The notes: generated by a model from the letters alone, not told the origin. A stretch of DNA of 57,809 bases from Caballeronia temeraria (GCF_001544795.2 NZ_FCOI02000039.1:1-57809), one strand, 5' to 3'. Positions 1 to 9,057 are shown, counted from the stretch's first letter. Translations and numbers: made by a program.

Positions 1-77
1 GCCATCAGCGTGCGCTTCAGGAGCAAACCGGACATTTCTAATGAGCCCAAACCGGACATTACTAAAAAGCCCTGACA
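1..77. mobile_element. Terminal end of an IS21-like insertion sequence (partial)
   Basis: Two 18-bp near-identical repeats, CAAACCGGACATTTCTAA at 24-41 and the same with one change (T to A) at 48-65, sit 24 bp apart and are followed by a TGACA end at 73-77. Closely spaced terminal repeats of this kind, and ends of the form TG...CA, are typical of IS21-family elements. The rest of the element would lie outside the window, and no transposase reading frame is visible here. The family assignment is from memory of such ends and was not checked by a search. Confidence 0.5.
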
Positions 78-235
78 GACTAAACTTCGATAATTTACAT
101 TATGTCCAATCAAGTTAACTAATTGCCACACGTATCATCGTCCGACGATGGCAAACTGCCCGCACGCCCCACAACGCGCGAAGCACGCCTTGCACCCGCT
201 TCACGGCTCTACCGCACGCGCCGACCCACGTCCCG
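78..235. other. Intergenic leader of the first MFS gene
   Basis: This stretch is AT-rich at its left side, with a TAATTTACATTATG run around 90-103, and becomes GC-rich toward the gene at 236. I see no convincing -35/-10 pair and no Shine-Dalgarno before the ATG. A short inverted repeat (CATCGTC/GACGATG) lies near 136-149. The composition break may mark the boundary of the inserted element. Confidence 0.35.
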
Positions 236-1531
236 ATGAACACACGCCTCCTCAGTCTCACCCGCATCCCGTTCTTCCTGCCGCTTTCCGGCGCGACCCT
301 CATGCTCGGCGTGGCGATGTCGTTCACCGCGCCGTATCTGTCGCTCTTTAGCGTCGAACAGGCGGACATGAGCCCGCTCAAGCTCGGCGTGTTCATGACC
401 GTCATCGCGGCAAGCGGCGTCGTGGCCAGCGCGTTCGCCGGCAAATGGTCGGACCGGCACGGCCATCATCGCGGATTGCTGCTCGCGGCGCTCATCGCGT
501 CGTCGCTCGGTTTTCTGCTGCTGTGCCTGGTACGCAATTACACCGCGCTGGTCGCGATCGGCATCGTGTTCCTCGGCGCGGGCGGCTCGGCCATGTCGCT
601 TGTGTTTTCCTTCGCGCGCGCCGCGCTGCCCGTCGATGACGAAGCCGAACGCTCTCTCGCGCTCGCCACCCTGCGAACCGTCCTCTCGATGGCATGGGTC
701 TTCGGGCCCTCCGTTGGCGCGCTCGTGCTCGCCGGCGCCGGCTTCTACGGTTTGTTCCTGTTCGCGGCGGCCTGCTTCATCGCGTGCGGCGCGATCGTCT
801 GGCGCATGCACGATTCCCCCAAGGGCGACCCGCACAGCGCGCCCGCGCACTACGCGGGCGATCCGACCTCGCTGCTCGAAGTCACCGCGCCCGACACCGA
901 AGAGCTCGTCCCGCCGCACGCCGGCGCGTTGCACTCGCGCGCGGAAATTTGGCGCGCCACCGTCGCGATGACGCTCATCGGGCTCGCCGCGAGCGCGACC
1001 ATGATCGTGCTGCCGCTCTTTGTCGTGCACGGCATGCATGGCACGCGCATCGACGTGTCGATCATGCTCGGGCTCGGCGCACTCCTCGAAATCCCGATGA
1101 TGCTCGCGCTCGGCGCACGTGCGTCGCGCCTCGACAAGCAGCGCTGGCTCGCGTCGTGCGCCGTCGTGCATCTGATTTACTTCATCGCGGTCGCGGCGTC
1201 GCCCAACGTCCACTTTCTGATTCCGATGCAGGCCTTCAACGCGTTCGTCGTGTCGGTGACGTCGTGCCTCGGCATGACCTACATGCAGGATCTGATGCCG
1301 CAAAGCCCCGGATCGGCGACGGCGCTCTTCTTTAACGCGTCGCGCGTCGGCTCGATTCTCTCCGGCGTGCTGTCGGGCGTGCTCGTGGCCGCGCTCGGCT
1401 ATCGCGGCACGTTTCTCGTCTGCGGCTGCATCGCGCTCGGCGCGGCCGTGCTGTTCATCAATCCGCCGTTCGCGCTCATCGCGCGGCGCATCATCGGCTG
1501 GTGGAAGGCGCGGCGGCGGGCATCTCGCTGA
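236..1531 (+). CDS. MFS sugar efflux transporter, SetA/SetB type
   Basis: A 431-residue inner-membrane protein with about twelve hydrophobic segments. The MFS motif A is visible after the second segment (GKWSDRHGHHRG, residues 69-80), and the two six-helix halves are separated by a hydrophilic loop at about 195-240. The start and overall sequence resemble the SET family, proton-driven exporters of sugars and sugar analogues. No Shine-Dalgarno precedes the ATG; it was chosen because it opens directly onto the first membrane helix. A GcvA-type regulator follows 60 bp downstream on the same strand and may control this gene or the next carrier. Family is confident, substrate is not. Confidence 0.8.
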   Translation: MNTRLLSLTRIPFFLPLSGATLMLGVAMSFTAPYLSLFSVEQADMSPLKLGVFMTVIAASGVVASAFAGKWSDRHGHHRGLLLAALIASSLGFLLLCLVRNYTALVAIGIVFLGAGGSAMSLVFSFARAALPVDDEAERSLALATLRTVLSMAWVFGPSVGALVLAGAGFYGLFLFAAACFIACGAIVWRMHDSPKGDPHSAPAHYAGDPTSLLEVTAPDTEELVPPHAGALHSRAEIWRATVAMTLIGLAASATMIVLPLFVVHGMHGTRIDVSIMLGLGALLEIPMMLALGARASRLDKQRWLASCAVVHLIYFIAVAASPNVHFLIPMQAFNAFVVSVTSCLGMTYMQDLMPQSPGSATALFFNASRVGSILSGVLSGVLVAALGYRGTFLVCGCIALGAAVLFINPPFALIARRIIGWWKARRRASR

Positions 1532-1591
1532 CCGCGTTTTCATCGGGCGATGGCAAGATAGGCGCATCCATCGTCGATTCCGCTCGCGAAC

Positions 1592-2494
1592 ATGCCCCAG
1601 CGCCTTCCGCCGCTCAACGCCCTGCGTCTCTTCGAAGCCGCCGCACGGCATCGCAGTTTCAAGCTCGCGGCCGCCGAACTCAACGTGACGCCGGGCGCGG
1701 TGAGCCACGGCATCGGCGCGCTGGAGGACATGCTCGGCGTCGAGCTTTTCGTGCGCGAGCCGCGCGGGCTGTCGCTCTCCGCCGCGGGCGAACACTATCT
1801 GCCGTACATCGCCGAAGCGTTTGCGCTCATCGCCATCGGTACGCAATCGCTGCCCGACAAGCGCAAGCGCCGCACGATCTCCGTCACCTGCGCGCCGACG
1901 CTCGCCGCGCGCTGGCTCGTTCCGCGCCTCGCGGATTTCCGCGCGCGCTGGCCGAACATCGACGTCAGCGTGGACACTTCGCGCCGCCAGGCGGGCTTTC
2001 CCGTCGATGGCTTCGATTTCGGCCTGCGCCGCTCGCGCGGCCCGGTCGATGGCGCATCGTGGCAACGTCTCTTCGGCGAGCGGCTCGTGCCGGTGTGCAG
2101 CCCGGCGTATCGCGCGATGCTGAGCGGCGCCGACGGCATTCCCGATCTCACACGCGCCGCGCTCATTCACGTCGATACCGCCAGCCAGGACTGGCAGGCG
2201 TGGATGGACGGCGCGTGCATCGACGGGCTCGATCTGCACGGCGGCCTGCGCTTCGATACCGTCCAACTCGGCTTCGATGCCGCCGCGGCCGGGCTCGGCG
2301 TCGTCATCGGCAGGCGTCCGCTCGTCGATCGCGAACTGGCGGCGGGCACGCTCGTCGAGGCCTCGGCGACGAGCGTCGAGACGCAGACCGCGTACTGGCT
2401 CTGCGAAGCGCCGCAAGCGGGCAGCCGCGCGGATCTCGTGGCGTTCCGCAACTGGCTGCTCGATCAGGCGGCCGGTTTCGTCGATCACGGTTGA
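1592..2494 (+). CDS. LysR-family transcriptional regulator, GcvA type
   Basis: A 300-residue LysR-type regulator. Residues 1-65 form the winged helix-turn-helix, with the typical run from 'LNALRLFEAAARHRSF' through 'VTPGAVSHGIGALE'. Residues from about 90 on are the periplasmic-binding-like effector domain. The opening 'LPPLNALRLFEAAARH' and the short C-terminal domain place it with the GcvA/AmpR-like branch, members of which usually control an adjacent gene. It lies between two MFS transporter genes on the same strand (60 bp and 83 bp away), so control of one or both is likely but unproven. The effector is unknown. Confidence 0.85.
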   Translation: MPQRLPPLNALRLFEAAARHRSFKLAAAELNVTPGAVSHGIGALEDMLGVELFVREPRGLSLSAAGEHYLPYIAEAFALIAIGTQSLPDKRKRRTISVTCAPTLAARWLVPRLADFRARWPNIDVSVDTSRRQAGFPVDGFDFGLRRSRGPVDGASWQRLFGERLVPVCSPAYRAMLSGADGIPDLTRAALIHVDTASQDWQAWMDGACIDGLDLHGGLRFDTVQLGFDAAAAGLGVVIGRRPLVDRELAAGTLVEASATSVETQTAYWLCEAPQAGSRADLVAFRNWLLDQAAGFVDHG

Positions 2495-2577
2495 ACTGCG
2501 CTCATCTGTTCGCGAAAACTTTTCGTTTGTCAGCACGGACGTTCGCCTGCGACGATGACCGCAAGGAGGAACGCGCC

Positions 2578-3837
2578 ATGTCGTCTTTATCGAGCATCGA
2601 CAACGGAACGGGCACGAAGCGCGCAACGGCGTGGCTGCTCATCGGCGCGGCCGCGCTGATCCTGAGCGCCGCGATGGGCGTGCGCCAGACCTTCGGGCTT
2701 TTCATCGGGCCGTTTTCCTTCGATCGCGGCTTGCCCGTCACGTTGATCGCCTTCGCGATCGCGCTGCACAACCTCGTCTGGGGCTTCGCGCAGCCGTTCG
2801 CGGGCGCGGCCGCGGATCGTTACGGCGCGGCGCCCGTCGTCGTGTTCGGTGCGGCCACGTTCGCCGCCGGACTCGCGCTCGCCGCCGCCGCGACCGCCGG
2901 CTGGATGCTCGTGCTCGGACTGGGATTGCTCGTCGGCATCGGCATCAGTTGCACGAGTTTCGGCGTCGTGCTCGCGACGGTCGGGCGCGTCGCGTCGCCG
3001 CAAACGCGCAGCCTCGCGATGGGCCTCGCCAGCGCGGGCGGTTCGCTCGGGCAAGTGCTGATGGTGCCGTTCGCGCAGACCGTGCGCGTGCATGGGGGCG
3101 TGGCGGCATCGCTCTATGCCCTCGCCTTCGTGCTGCTGCTCGCCGCGCCGCTCGGTATCGCGCTCGATCGCGCGAGCCGCCGGAGCGCCGCAGCGACGTC
3201 ATCAGCGCCGGCACCGGCACCGGCAACGGCGTTGCGCGAAACGCTCGCTTATGCATCGCGACATCGCGGCTATCGGCTGCTGACGCTCGGCTTCTTCACG
3301 TGCGGTTTCCAGCTCGCGTTCATCGCCACGCATCTGCCGGGCTATCTGATGCTGTGCCACATGCCGGTCGGGCTCGGCGCGACGGCGCTCGCGCTCATCG
3401 GCCTCTTCAACATGATCGGCAGCTGGGGATGCGGCTGGCTCGGCGGACGCTGGCGGCAGCATCATGTGCTCGCGTGGCTCTATCTGATTCGCGGCGGCGC
3501 CATCGCCCTCTTCGTGCTGTTGCCGACGACGAGCGTCTCCGTCGTCATCTTCGCCGCCGTCATGGGGCTGACCTGGCTCGGCACGGTGCCGCTCACCAAC
3601 GGCCTGATCGCGAAGGTGTTCGGCACGCGGCATCTGGGCACGCTCTTCGGCGTCGTGTTTCTCAGTCACCAGCTCGGATCGTTTCTCGGCGCGTGGCTCG
3701 GCGGTTACGTGTTCGACACGACCGGCTCCTACTCGCTGATCTGGGGCGCCACTGCCGTCGCCGGGCTCGTTGCGGCGCTGCTGCATTTTCCGATCGACGA
3801 CCGGCCGATAGCCCCGGAATCGCTCGCGACCGTCTAA
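2578..3837 (+). CDS. MFS transporter (monocarboxylate/oxalate-formate-like)
   Basis: A 419-residue, twelve-helix major facilitator protein. The ATG at 2578 is chosen because a strong Shine-Dalgarno (AAGGAGGA, 2563-2570) lies 7 nt upstream and the first helix starts about 15 residues later. Motif A appears as 'GAAADRYGAAPV' after helix 2, and a charged loop with a proline/alanine-rich patch divides the halves near residues 200-225. General layout resembles the monocarboxylate/OFA-like carriers, whose substrates are organic acids, but the substrate cannot be read from the sequence. Its stop codon overlaps the stop of the convergent pbpG gene by 3 nt (3834-3837 region), so no terminator separates them. 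Confidence 0.8.
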   Translation: MSSLSSIDNGTGTKRATAWLLIGAAALILSAAMGVRQTFGLFIGPFSFDRGLPVTLIAFAIALHNLVWGFAQPFAGAAADRYGAAPVVVFGAATFAAGLALAAAATAGWMLVLGLGLLVGIGISCTSFGVVLATVGRVASPQTRSLAMGLASAGGSLGQVLMVPFAQTVRVHGGVAASLYALAFVLLLAAPLGIALDRASRRSAAATSSAPAPAPATALRETLAYASRHRGYRLLTLGFFTCGFQLAFIATHLPGYLMLCHMPVGLGATALALIGLFNMIGSWGCGWLGGRWRQHHVLAWLYLIRGGAIALFVLLPTTSVSVVIFAAVMGLTWLGTVPLTNGLIAKVFGTRHLGTLFGVVFLSHQLGSFLGAWLGGYVFDTTGSYSLIWGATAVAGLVAALLHFPIDDRPIAPESLATV

Positions 3838-4679
3838 CGATGGTGCGCCGCGCGCTTCAATAGCCAGCTGCGCAAATTCACCGCGTCCTGAAAGTGCGCG
3901 TGCGCATTCGGCGCAGCGAGGATGACGAAAAGCGTCGGCCGCCCGTGCACCGGCGCGATCACGATCAGGCAATGCCCCGCCTCGTTCGTGAATCCCGTCT
4001 TCTGCAGGCCGACGCGCCACGCCGCGTTGTACACGAGCGGGTCCGTATTGCGATACACGAGCGGCCCCGCGCCGCCGAGCACGAGCTGATGTTGCGAGGT
4101 CGCGTATTCGCGGATCGTCGGATAGCGATACGCCGCGCGCGCGAGCTTCGTGAGATCGCGCGCCGTCGATACATTGCGCGGCGAAAGCCCGGTCGGATCG
4201 ACGAGATGGCTGCGATTCATGTGCAGGCGCTTCGCCGTGTGATTCATCGCGCGCACGAAGCCCGCGCGTCCGCCGGGATAGTCGCGGCTCAACGCGAACG
4301 CGGCGCGATTCTCCGACGACATCAACGCGATATGCAGCATCGTCCTGCGCAACAGCAGCGAGCCGACGGGCAGGCGCGAGCGCGAATACTTGAGCCGGTC
4401 GACATCGGCATCGGTGATGCGCGCGGGCTTGAGCAGCGAGCGCTTCGAGTCGAGCACGACCATCGCGGTGAGCAGCTTGGTTAGCGATGCAATCGGCATG
4501 CGTTGATCCGCGTGCTTCGCGTAGAGCGTGCGGCCGCTCGTCAGATCGACGACGATCGCCGCGCGCGCCAGAACAGGAGGCTTCGAAGCGGGTTTGTGGG
4601 CGGCGCGCTTCGCGTGCGCGATGAGCGGCACGAGACCCGCGAAAAGAAAGACGATGAAAAAAAGATGGAGTTTGAGCAT
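3834..4679 (-). CDS. pbpG: D-alanyl-D-alanine endopeptidase, PbpG (PBP7) type
   Basis: A 281-residue secreted serine peptidase of family S11. Residues 1-23 are a signal peptide ending in AHA. All three penicillin-binding motifs are present: SxxK at 65-68 (SLTK), SxN at 122-124 (SEN), and KTG at 227-229. The length matches PBP7/PbpG, which cuts D-Ala-mDAP cross-links in peptidoglycan in the periplasm; the large carboxypeptidase C-terminal domain of DacA/DacC is absent. The gene converges on the MFS gene at 2578-3837 and shares its stop region. Enzyme class is secure; endopeptidase rather than carboxypeptidase activity is inferred from length. Confidence 0.88.
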   Translation of the reverse strand: MLKLHLFFIVFLFAGLVPLIAHAKRAAHKPASKPPVLARAAIVVDLTSGRTLYAKHADQRMPIASLTKLLTAMVVLDSKRSLLKPARITDADVDRLKYSRSRLPVGSLLLRRTMLHIALMSSENRAAFALSRDYPGGRAGFVRAMNHTAKRLHMNRSHLVDPTGLSPRNVSTARDLTKLARAAYRYPTIREYATSQHQLVLGGAGPLVYRNTDPLVYNAAWRVGLQKTGFTNEAGHCLIVIAPVHGRPTLFVILAAPNAHAHFQDAVNLRSWLLKRAAHHR

Positions 4680-4774
4680 GACGCGTTCAGCTACGCGTCA
4701 TCGAAAAAATTGGCGGCATGGGGCAGCGACAGGCGAACGTCAGGGAACGAGTGCGTTACCGTAAGTTGCAAGTC

Positions 4775-4789
4775 TTAAGTGAAACTTAA
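4775..4789. promoter_or_regulatory. Perfect inverted repeat TTAAGT-GAA-ACTTAA upstream of pbpG
   Basis: A 15-bp perfect palindrome with a 3-nt centre lies in the 125-bp gap between the MFS stop at 4805 and the pbpG start at 4679 (both on the minus strand). It could be an operator or part of a weak terminator for the upstream gene. No T-run follows on the minus strand, so an intrinsic terminator is unlikely. No binding protein can be named. Confidence 0.3.
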
Positions 4790-4804
4790 ACCGCGCAGTA
4801 CACG

Positions 4805-6037
4805 TCATCGTGTGCGCGCCCAATGCGCGAGCCCCGCGCACGTGATCAAGAGGCTTCCCGTCGCGAAGAATACGGAGTGCAGCCCGAACCACACGCCGAT
4901 CTGTCCGCCGATCAGCGGCCCGGCGACCTGCCCGCTGAATTGCGCCGATTGCAGATAGCCGAGCAATTGTCCGCTGCGGTTTTCATCGACAGCGCCGCGC
5001 GCGAGCTTCGAGATCGACGGCAGCAGACCGGCGAGCGTCATGCCCATCAGCACGCGCAGCGCGGCGAGCTGCCACCATTGATGCACGAACGCCTGCGGGA
5101 TCATCGCGATACCCGTCAGCACGAGACATCCGACGATCACGTTCCAGCTTCCGATGCGATCCGCGAGCGCGCCGAGCCGCGCGGCCGTCAGCATGCTGCC
5201 GAGCGCGGAGCACGCCATCACGACGCCCGCGATGCGCGCCACGTGATCTGCCGTCACGCCCAGACCGCCGATATATACGGTGATGATCGGCTCGATCGAC
5301 ATGTTCGCGAGCAGCACCATCATCGCGGTGGCGAGCAGCGCGGCCACGACGACGTAATTCGTGCGATGCGCCGGCGCCGAAGCCGAATGCGCCGTGTGCC
5401 TGGTCGCATCGGCGGGATGGAAGTCTTCCTTCACGAGGACGATCGTGAGCAACGCGGCCACCGCGATCATGCCCGCGCCCGCGAAAAACGTCCCGCGAAT
5501 GCCGATCAATCCCGGCAGCATGCCGCCGATGAGCGGCCCGGCGAGATTGCCCGCGAGCGCGCCCGTCGACAGGATGCCGAGCGCCCACCCTGCCCGCTCG
5601 CGCGGCGCCTGCGTGCCGATCATCACCGTCGACGCCGACGCGTAGCCGCCGATCAGCCCCGCAAAGAGACGCAGCGCGACCAGTTGATGCACCGAATGCG
5701 CGACGCCGATCAGCGACATCACGATAGCCATGCCGACCGCCGCGCGCACGAGCATCGGCTTGCGGCCGTAGCGATCGGCGAGACGGCCCCAGAGCGGCGC
5801 GGTGACGGCGGTGCCGAGAAACGTCGCGCTGAACGCGACGCCCGACCATTCGATCACCGCCGCCTGCGAGCTCACGCCGAGTTGCCGCACGTACAGCGGC
5901 AGAAACGGCAGCAGCATGCTGAGACTCACGAGCGTCGTGAACGAACCGAACACGCAGACGGCGAGATTGCGTCGCCAGTACTGGCCGTTGCGTTCGGCAT
6001 AGCCCGGCTGGATCGGCGTTTGAAGCACCTGACTCAT
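4805..6037 (-). CDS. MFS multidrug efflux transporter, MdtG/TetA-like
   Basis: A 410-residue, twelve-helix drug-efflux type MFS protein. The sequence 'LLPFLPLYVRQLGV' in helix 1 and motif A 'GRLADRYGRKPMLVRA' match the MdtG/TetA group of drug:proton antiporters; an internal 'GALADRIGS' repeats motif A in the second half. The ATG at 6037 overlaps the TGA of the upstream gene by 4 nt, which implies translational coupling with the YbfB-like carrier. The two pumps and the LysR gene above them could form one unit (LysR stop to next start, 108 bp). Drug substrates are unknown. Confidence 0.82.
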   Translation of the reverse strand: MSQVLQTPIQPGYAERNGQYWRRNLAVCVFGSFTTLVSLSMLLPFLPLYVRQLGVSSQAAVIEWSGVAFSATFLGTAVTAPLWGRLADRYGRKPMLVRAAVGMAIVMSLIGVAHSVHQLVALRLFAGLIGGYASASTVMIGTQAPRERAGWALGILSTGALAGNLAGPLIGGMLPGLIGIRGTFFAGAGMIAVAALLTIVLVKEDFHPADATRHTAHSASAPAHRTNYVVVAALLATAMMVLLANMSIEPIITVYIGGLGVTADHVARIAGVVMACSALGSMLTAARLGALADRIGSWNVIVGCLVLTGIAMIPQAFVHQWWQLAALRVLMGMTLAGLLPSISKLARGAVDENRSGQLLGYLQSAQFSGQVAGPLIGGQIGVWFGLHSVFFATGSLLITCAGLAHWARTR

Positions 6038-7230
6038 TTCGACCTCAACGCAGCGAACAGATCGACGGCGAGCGCAACCGCGAGCGCCGCCGCACCGATC
6101 ACGAACAGCAGGCGGTAATCGCCGCCACTGCTCGAAAACAGGAAAGACAGACCATACGCCGCGAGCGCCTGAAGGACGGCGAAGCCCGTCGTCGCGGTGC
6201 GCCACGCGCCCTTCTGCGCGGCCGGATGATGCGCGAGCAATTCGTTCACGCGTCCCAGTACGAGCGGCACGATGCCCGGCGTGAATGCGCCGACCAGCAC
6301 GCTCGACACCATCAGCAAGCTCGAACTCGACGACACCGCGGGCAACGCGACCGCAATCAACTGAAGCAGATACGCGACCCGCAGCGCCGGCCCGAAACCG
6401 GCGCGGTCCGCGAGATGACCGGCAAGCAGCGGCCCGGCGATCGCACCGAGCCCGTACAGCACCCAGAATTCGGCGCCCGCATCGACACCTTTGCCGAGAC
6501 CGCGCGCGACGAAATCGACGAGAAAGATCATGTGCGGCACGAGACCGACCGCATTCAACGCGTATTCGACGAACAGCGCGCGCAATGCGGGCGGCGGCGG
6601 CGCCTTGACGCTCGCTTGCTGCGCGGCGGGCGCGGGCGCATCTTGCGACGGCCATCCGTTCCACGCGACGATGGTCAGCAGCAACGAGACCACCGCGAGG
6701 CCCAGCCACGTCTGCGTCAAGCCTTGCCGCAATAGCAGCGGCACGATCGTCCCCGACGCCGCGATGCCCAGCCCGATGCCCGTGAAAATCGCTCCGCTCG
6801 CAAAGCCGCGACGCGACGGCGCGACATGCGCGATGATCGTCGGCGCGGCGAGCACCATCAGCGCGCCGCCGGAAATCCCCGACAGAAACCGCCACACGAA
6901 GAACCACAGAAACGACACGGGAAACGCGCACGCGATGAAGGCGATGGTCGCGATGACCATCATCGCGCGCAGGACGGTCGCGGCGCGCGCATGCCGCGCG
7001 AACAAACCGGCGGCCAGCGCGCCCGCGAGATAACCGCCGAGATTGGCCGCGCCGAGATAAGCGGCCGTCGACGCGGGAAACCAGTGCGCGCCGATGATCG
7101 CCGGCAGGAGCGGCGTGTAAGCAAAACGCGCGAGTCCAATGCCGACGAGACTCGCGCTCGCGCCCGCGAGCACGCCGCGCCAGACCTGGAACGGCGCGCG
7201 TTCCGATGGGTTCAAAACTGCGTAACGCAT
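6034..7230 (-). CDS. YbfB/YjiJ-family MFS transporter
   Basis: A 398-residue membrane protein with about twelve helices. The N-terminal signature 'GIGLARFAYTPLLPAII' followed by 'YLGAANLGGYLAGAL' is characteristic of the YbfB/YjiJ branch of the major facilitator superfamily. This branch has no firmly known substrate. Its stop overlaps the ATG of the MdtG-like pump by 4 nt, so the pair is probably made together. A LysR gene lies 108 bp upstream in the same direction and may regulate it. Confidence 0.82.
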   Translation of the reverse strand: MRYAVLNPSERAPFQVWRGVLAGASASLVGIGLARFAYTPLLPAIIGAHWFPASTAAYLGAANLGGYLAGALAAGLFARHARAATVLRAMMVIATIAFIACAFPVSFLWFFVWRFLSGISGGALMVLAAPTIIAHVAPSRRGFASGAIFTGIGLGIAASGTIVPLLLRQGLTQTWLGLAVVSLLLTIVAWNGWPSQDAPAPAAQQASVKAPPPPALRALFVEYALNAVGLVPHMIFLVDFVARGLGKGVDAGAEFWVLYGLGAIAGPLLAGHLADRAGFGPALRVAYLLQLIAVALPAVSSSSSLLMVSSVLVGAFTPGIVPLVLGRVNELLAHHPAAQKGAWRTATTGFAVLQALAAYGLSFLFSSSGGDYRLLFVIGAAALAVALAVDLFAALRSK

Positions 7231-7321
7231 ACGGCCTCCGTCATTGCGTGGGACGCGGCGTGCGCGCCCTCGATGAAGGCCAGTCTATATTCGATCGGAT
7301 CGAGAGAGAATCGACGCCAAT

Positions 7322-7338
7322 CGGAAGACAATCTTCCG
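7322..7338 (-). terminator. Possible weak terminator: CGGAAGA/TCTTCCG hairpin after the LysR gene
   Basis: A perfect 7-bp stem with a 3-nt loop begins immediately after the LysR stop at 7339. The minus-strand continuation has no T-run, so it is at best an imperfect intrinsic terminator. It could instead serve as a regulator site in the 108-bp gap before the MFS pair. Confidence 0.3.
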
Positions 7339-8262
7339 CTATGCGATCGAATCGAGCTGCAATTGCCTGAACTGACGCCGCAGACGCGGCGTGGCGAAAT
7401 CGACGAACGCGCGCACTTTCGGCACCGAAAGCCTTCCGTGCGGCGTCAGCAGATGCACCGGCAACGGCGCGTGCTCGCTGTCGGACAGCACGATTTGCAG
7501 CGTCTTGTCCTTCACTTCCTTCGCGACGTGATAGGAAAAGAGCCGTGTGAGGCCGTGCCCATCGACGACGGATGCAACCGCCGCGCGCACCGTGTTGACG
7601 ATGAAACGCGGCGTGAACTGCACGACTTGCGGAATCGTCAAGCCGCCTGAAGTGGGGAAGCTCCACGAATCGAGGCCGAAGTGCGTCATCGAAATGATCT
7701 GATGCTGCGCGAGATCGACGGGCTTTTCGATGCGCGGATGCTTCGCGAGATAACCCGGCGACGCAGCCACGACGCGCCGCACTTCGCCGACAGGAATCGC
7801 GACGAGCGTCGAGTCCGGCAGATGCGCGATACGCAACGCGACATCGATGCCTTCATCGATCAGGCTCACGGGCCGGTCGAGCAGTTGCAGACGCACGGAC
7901 ACGGCGGGAAAGCGCGCGATGAAATCGTCGAGCAGCGGACGCAGCAGATCTTCGCCCGCGGCGACGGGCGCGGTGATCGTCAAGAGCCCGCGCGGCGCGG
8001 CGCGTTCGTGCGCGATCAGCAAATCGGCTTCTTCGAGATCGGTGAGGATGCGGCGGCACGCGACGGCGTAACGTTCGCCGGCTTCGGACAGCTTGATGGT
8101 CCGCGTCGTGCGATGAAGCAGCGCCGTGCCCGTATGCGCCTCGAGAAAGGCGATCGCCCGGCTCACGGCGGCAGGCGAGCGGCCAAGACGCCGCCCCGCG
8201 CCCGCCAGACTGCCTTCGTCGAGCGTGGCGATGAAGACTTTCATCGCGTCGATTCGGTCCAT
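7339..8262 (-). CDS. LysR-family transcriptional regulator, CrgA/DmlR type
   Basis: A 307-residue LysR-type regulator. The N-terminal helix-turn-helix (residues 1-60) has the 'MDRIDAMKVFIATLDEGSL' opening and 'RSPAAVSRAIAFLE' recognition helix usual for the large CrgA/DmlR/AaeR branch. The effector-binding domain follows from about residue 88 ('GLLTITAPVAAGEDLL'). It lies 69 bp below ohr and 108 bp above the YbfB/MdtG-type MFS pair, all on one strand, and the MFS pair is its likeliest target. Effector unknown. Confidence 0.85.
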   Translation of the reverse strand: MDRIDAMKVFIATLDEGSLAGAGRRLGRSPAAVSRAIAFLEAHTGTALLHRTTRTIKLSEAGERYAVACRRILTDLEEADLLIAHERAAPRGLLTITAPVAAGEDLLRPLLDDFIARFPAVSVRLQLLDRPVSLIDEGIDVALRIAHLPDSTLVAIPVGEVRRVVAASPGYLAKHPRIEKPVDLAQHQIISMTHFGLDSWSFPTSGGLTIPQVVQFTPRFIVNTVRAAVASVVDGHGLTRLFSYHVAKEVKDKTLQIVLSDSEHAPLPVHLLTPHGRLSVPKVRAFVDFATPRLRRQFRQLQLDSIA

Positions 8263-8331
8263 GTCGGCTCGGTGCTTCGGTTGATCGATGAAGCGCCAAG
8301 TCTACCGGAGCGAATCGCGCGGATGAACGCG

Positions 8332-8748
8332 TCAGACGACCGTGATCGTCACGTCGATATTGCTCTTCAGCGCCTTCGAGTACGGGCAGGTCTGATGCGC
8401 CATCTGCGCGATCTCTTCGGCGACCGCGCGCTCGATGCCCGGCAGAGTCACGTTCAGGCGTGCGCGCAGCAGATACGCATCGCCGTTCATGCCGAGGTCC
8501 ACTTCCGCATCGACGGCGGTGTCGGCGGGCAGACGCGTCTTCAGCTTCGCGGCGGCCTTGCCCATCGCGCCGATGAAACACGCGGACCAGCCGGCCGCGA
8601 GCATCTGCTCGGGATTGGTGCCCGCGCCCGTCGATCCGGGCGGCGAGAGTTTCACGTCGAGACGGCCATCGGTGCTTTTCGCGTGGCCTTCGCGGCCTCC
8701 GACGACGCGGGTTTTGCCGGTGTACAGGACGGTGTCGATCTGGGTCAT
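8332..8748 (-). CDS. ohr: Organic hydroperoxide resistance protein (Ohr)
   Basis: A 138-residue OsmC/Ohr-fold thiol peroxidase of the cytoplasm. The two redox cysteines are present: C57 in 'AAGWSACFIGAM' and C121 in 'HQTCPYSKA'. The conserved Arg (R19) and Glu (E48) that shape the active site are also there. The length and 'VLYTGKTRVVGGREG' opening fit Ohr better than OsmC. Ohr reduces fatty-acid and other organic hydroperoxides using dihydrolipoyl proteins. The usual adjacent MarR-type regulator OhrR is missing; instead two small secreted-protein genes lie 36 bp upstream in the same direction, suggesting transcription from the module at 9434-9510. Confidence 0.93.
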   Translation of the reverse strand: MTQIDTVLYTGKTRVVGGREGHAKSTDGRLDVKLSPPGSTGAGTNPEQMLAAGWSACFIGAMGKAAAKLKTRLPADTAVDAEVDLGMNGDAYLLRARLNVTLPGIERAVAEEIAQMAHQTCPYSKALKSNIDVTITVV

Positions 8749-8784
8749 GATGAATGCCTCGTGTGGTTTCGAAAGTGGACGGGT

Positions 8785-9057
8785 TCAGTGATGCGCGAAA
8801 AGCCGGGCGACGTCGTTCGTGGCCACGCCGCGCGCGCCCGATTGCGACACGGTGTCGTGCGTGCCGCCGTATGCCTGCATCGGCATGGCGATGCTTTCAG
8901 TGGCGATGGTCTGCGCGCTCACGCCGCGCTGCGATGCGGGCGCGCCCGCGAGCGGGTCGTAGTGCGGCGCGGGGCCGTAGCCGCTGCTGGCGAATGCGGA
9001 ACCGGCGGCGACGGCACTGACGGCGATGACTGCGGCGGTGACGAAGTGCTTGATCAT
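8785..9057 (-). CDS. Small secreted protein, DUF4148-like
   Basis: A 90-residue protein with a cleavable signal peptide (residues 1-24, cut after 'AGSAFA'). The mature part is polar and Ala/Ser/Gly-rich with no cysteines. The tract 'YDPLAGAPASQRGVSAQTI' is similar to short periplasmic proteins common in Burkholderiaceae, often grouped with DUF4148. Function is unknown. It lies 35 bp downstream of another small secreted-protein gene and 36 bp upstream of ohr on the same strand, so all three may share a promoter. Confidence 0.65.
   Translation of the reverse strand: MIKHFVTAAVIAVSAVAAGSAFASSGYGPAPHYDPLAGAPASQRGVSAQTIATESIAMPMQAYGGTHDTVSQSGARGVATNDVARLFAHH

Noticed and set aside
209..2626. Very long open frame of Arg/Ala/Glu-rich sequence on the minus strand
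   Set aside because: It is the antisense shadow of the SET-type MFS, GcvA-type LysR and third carrier genes. High-GC codon use leaves few stops on the opposite strand. Composition (RAR/DER) is typical of such shadows, and no domain is visible.
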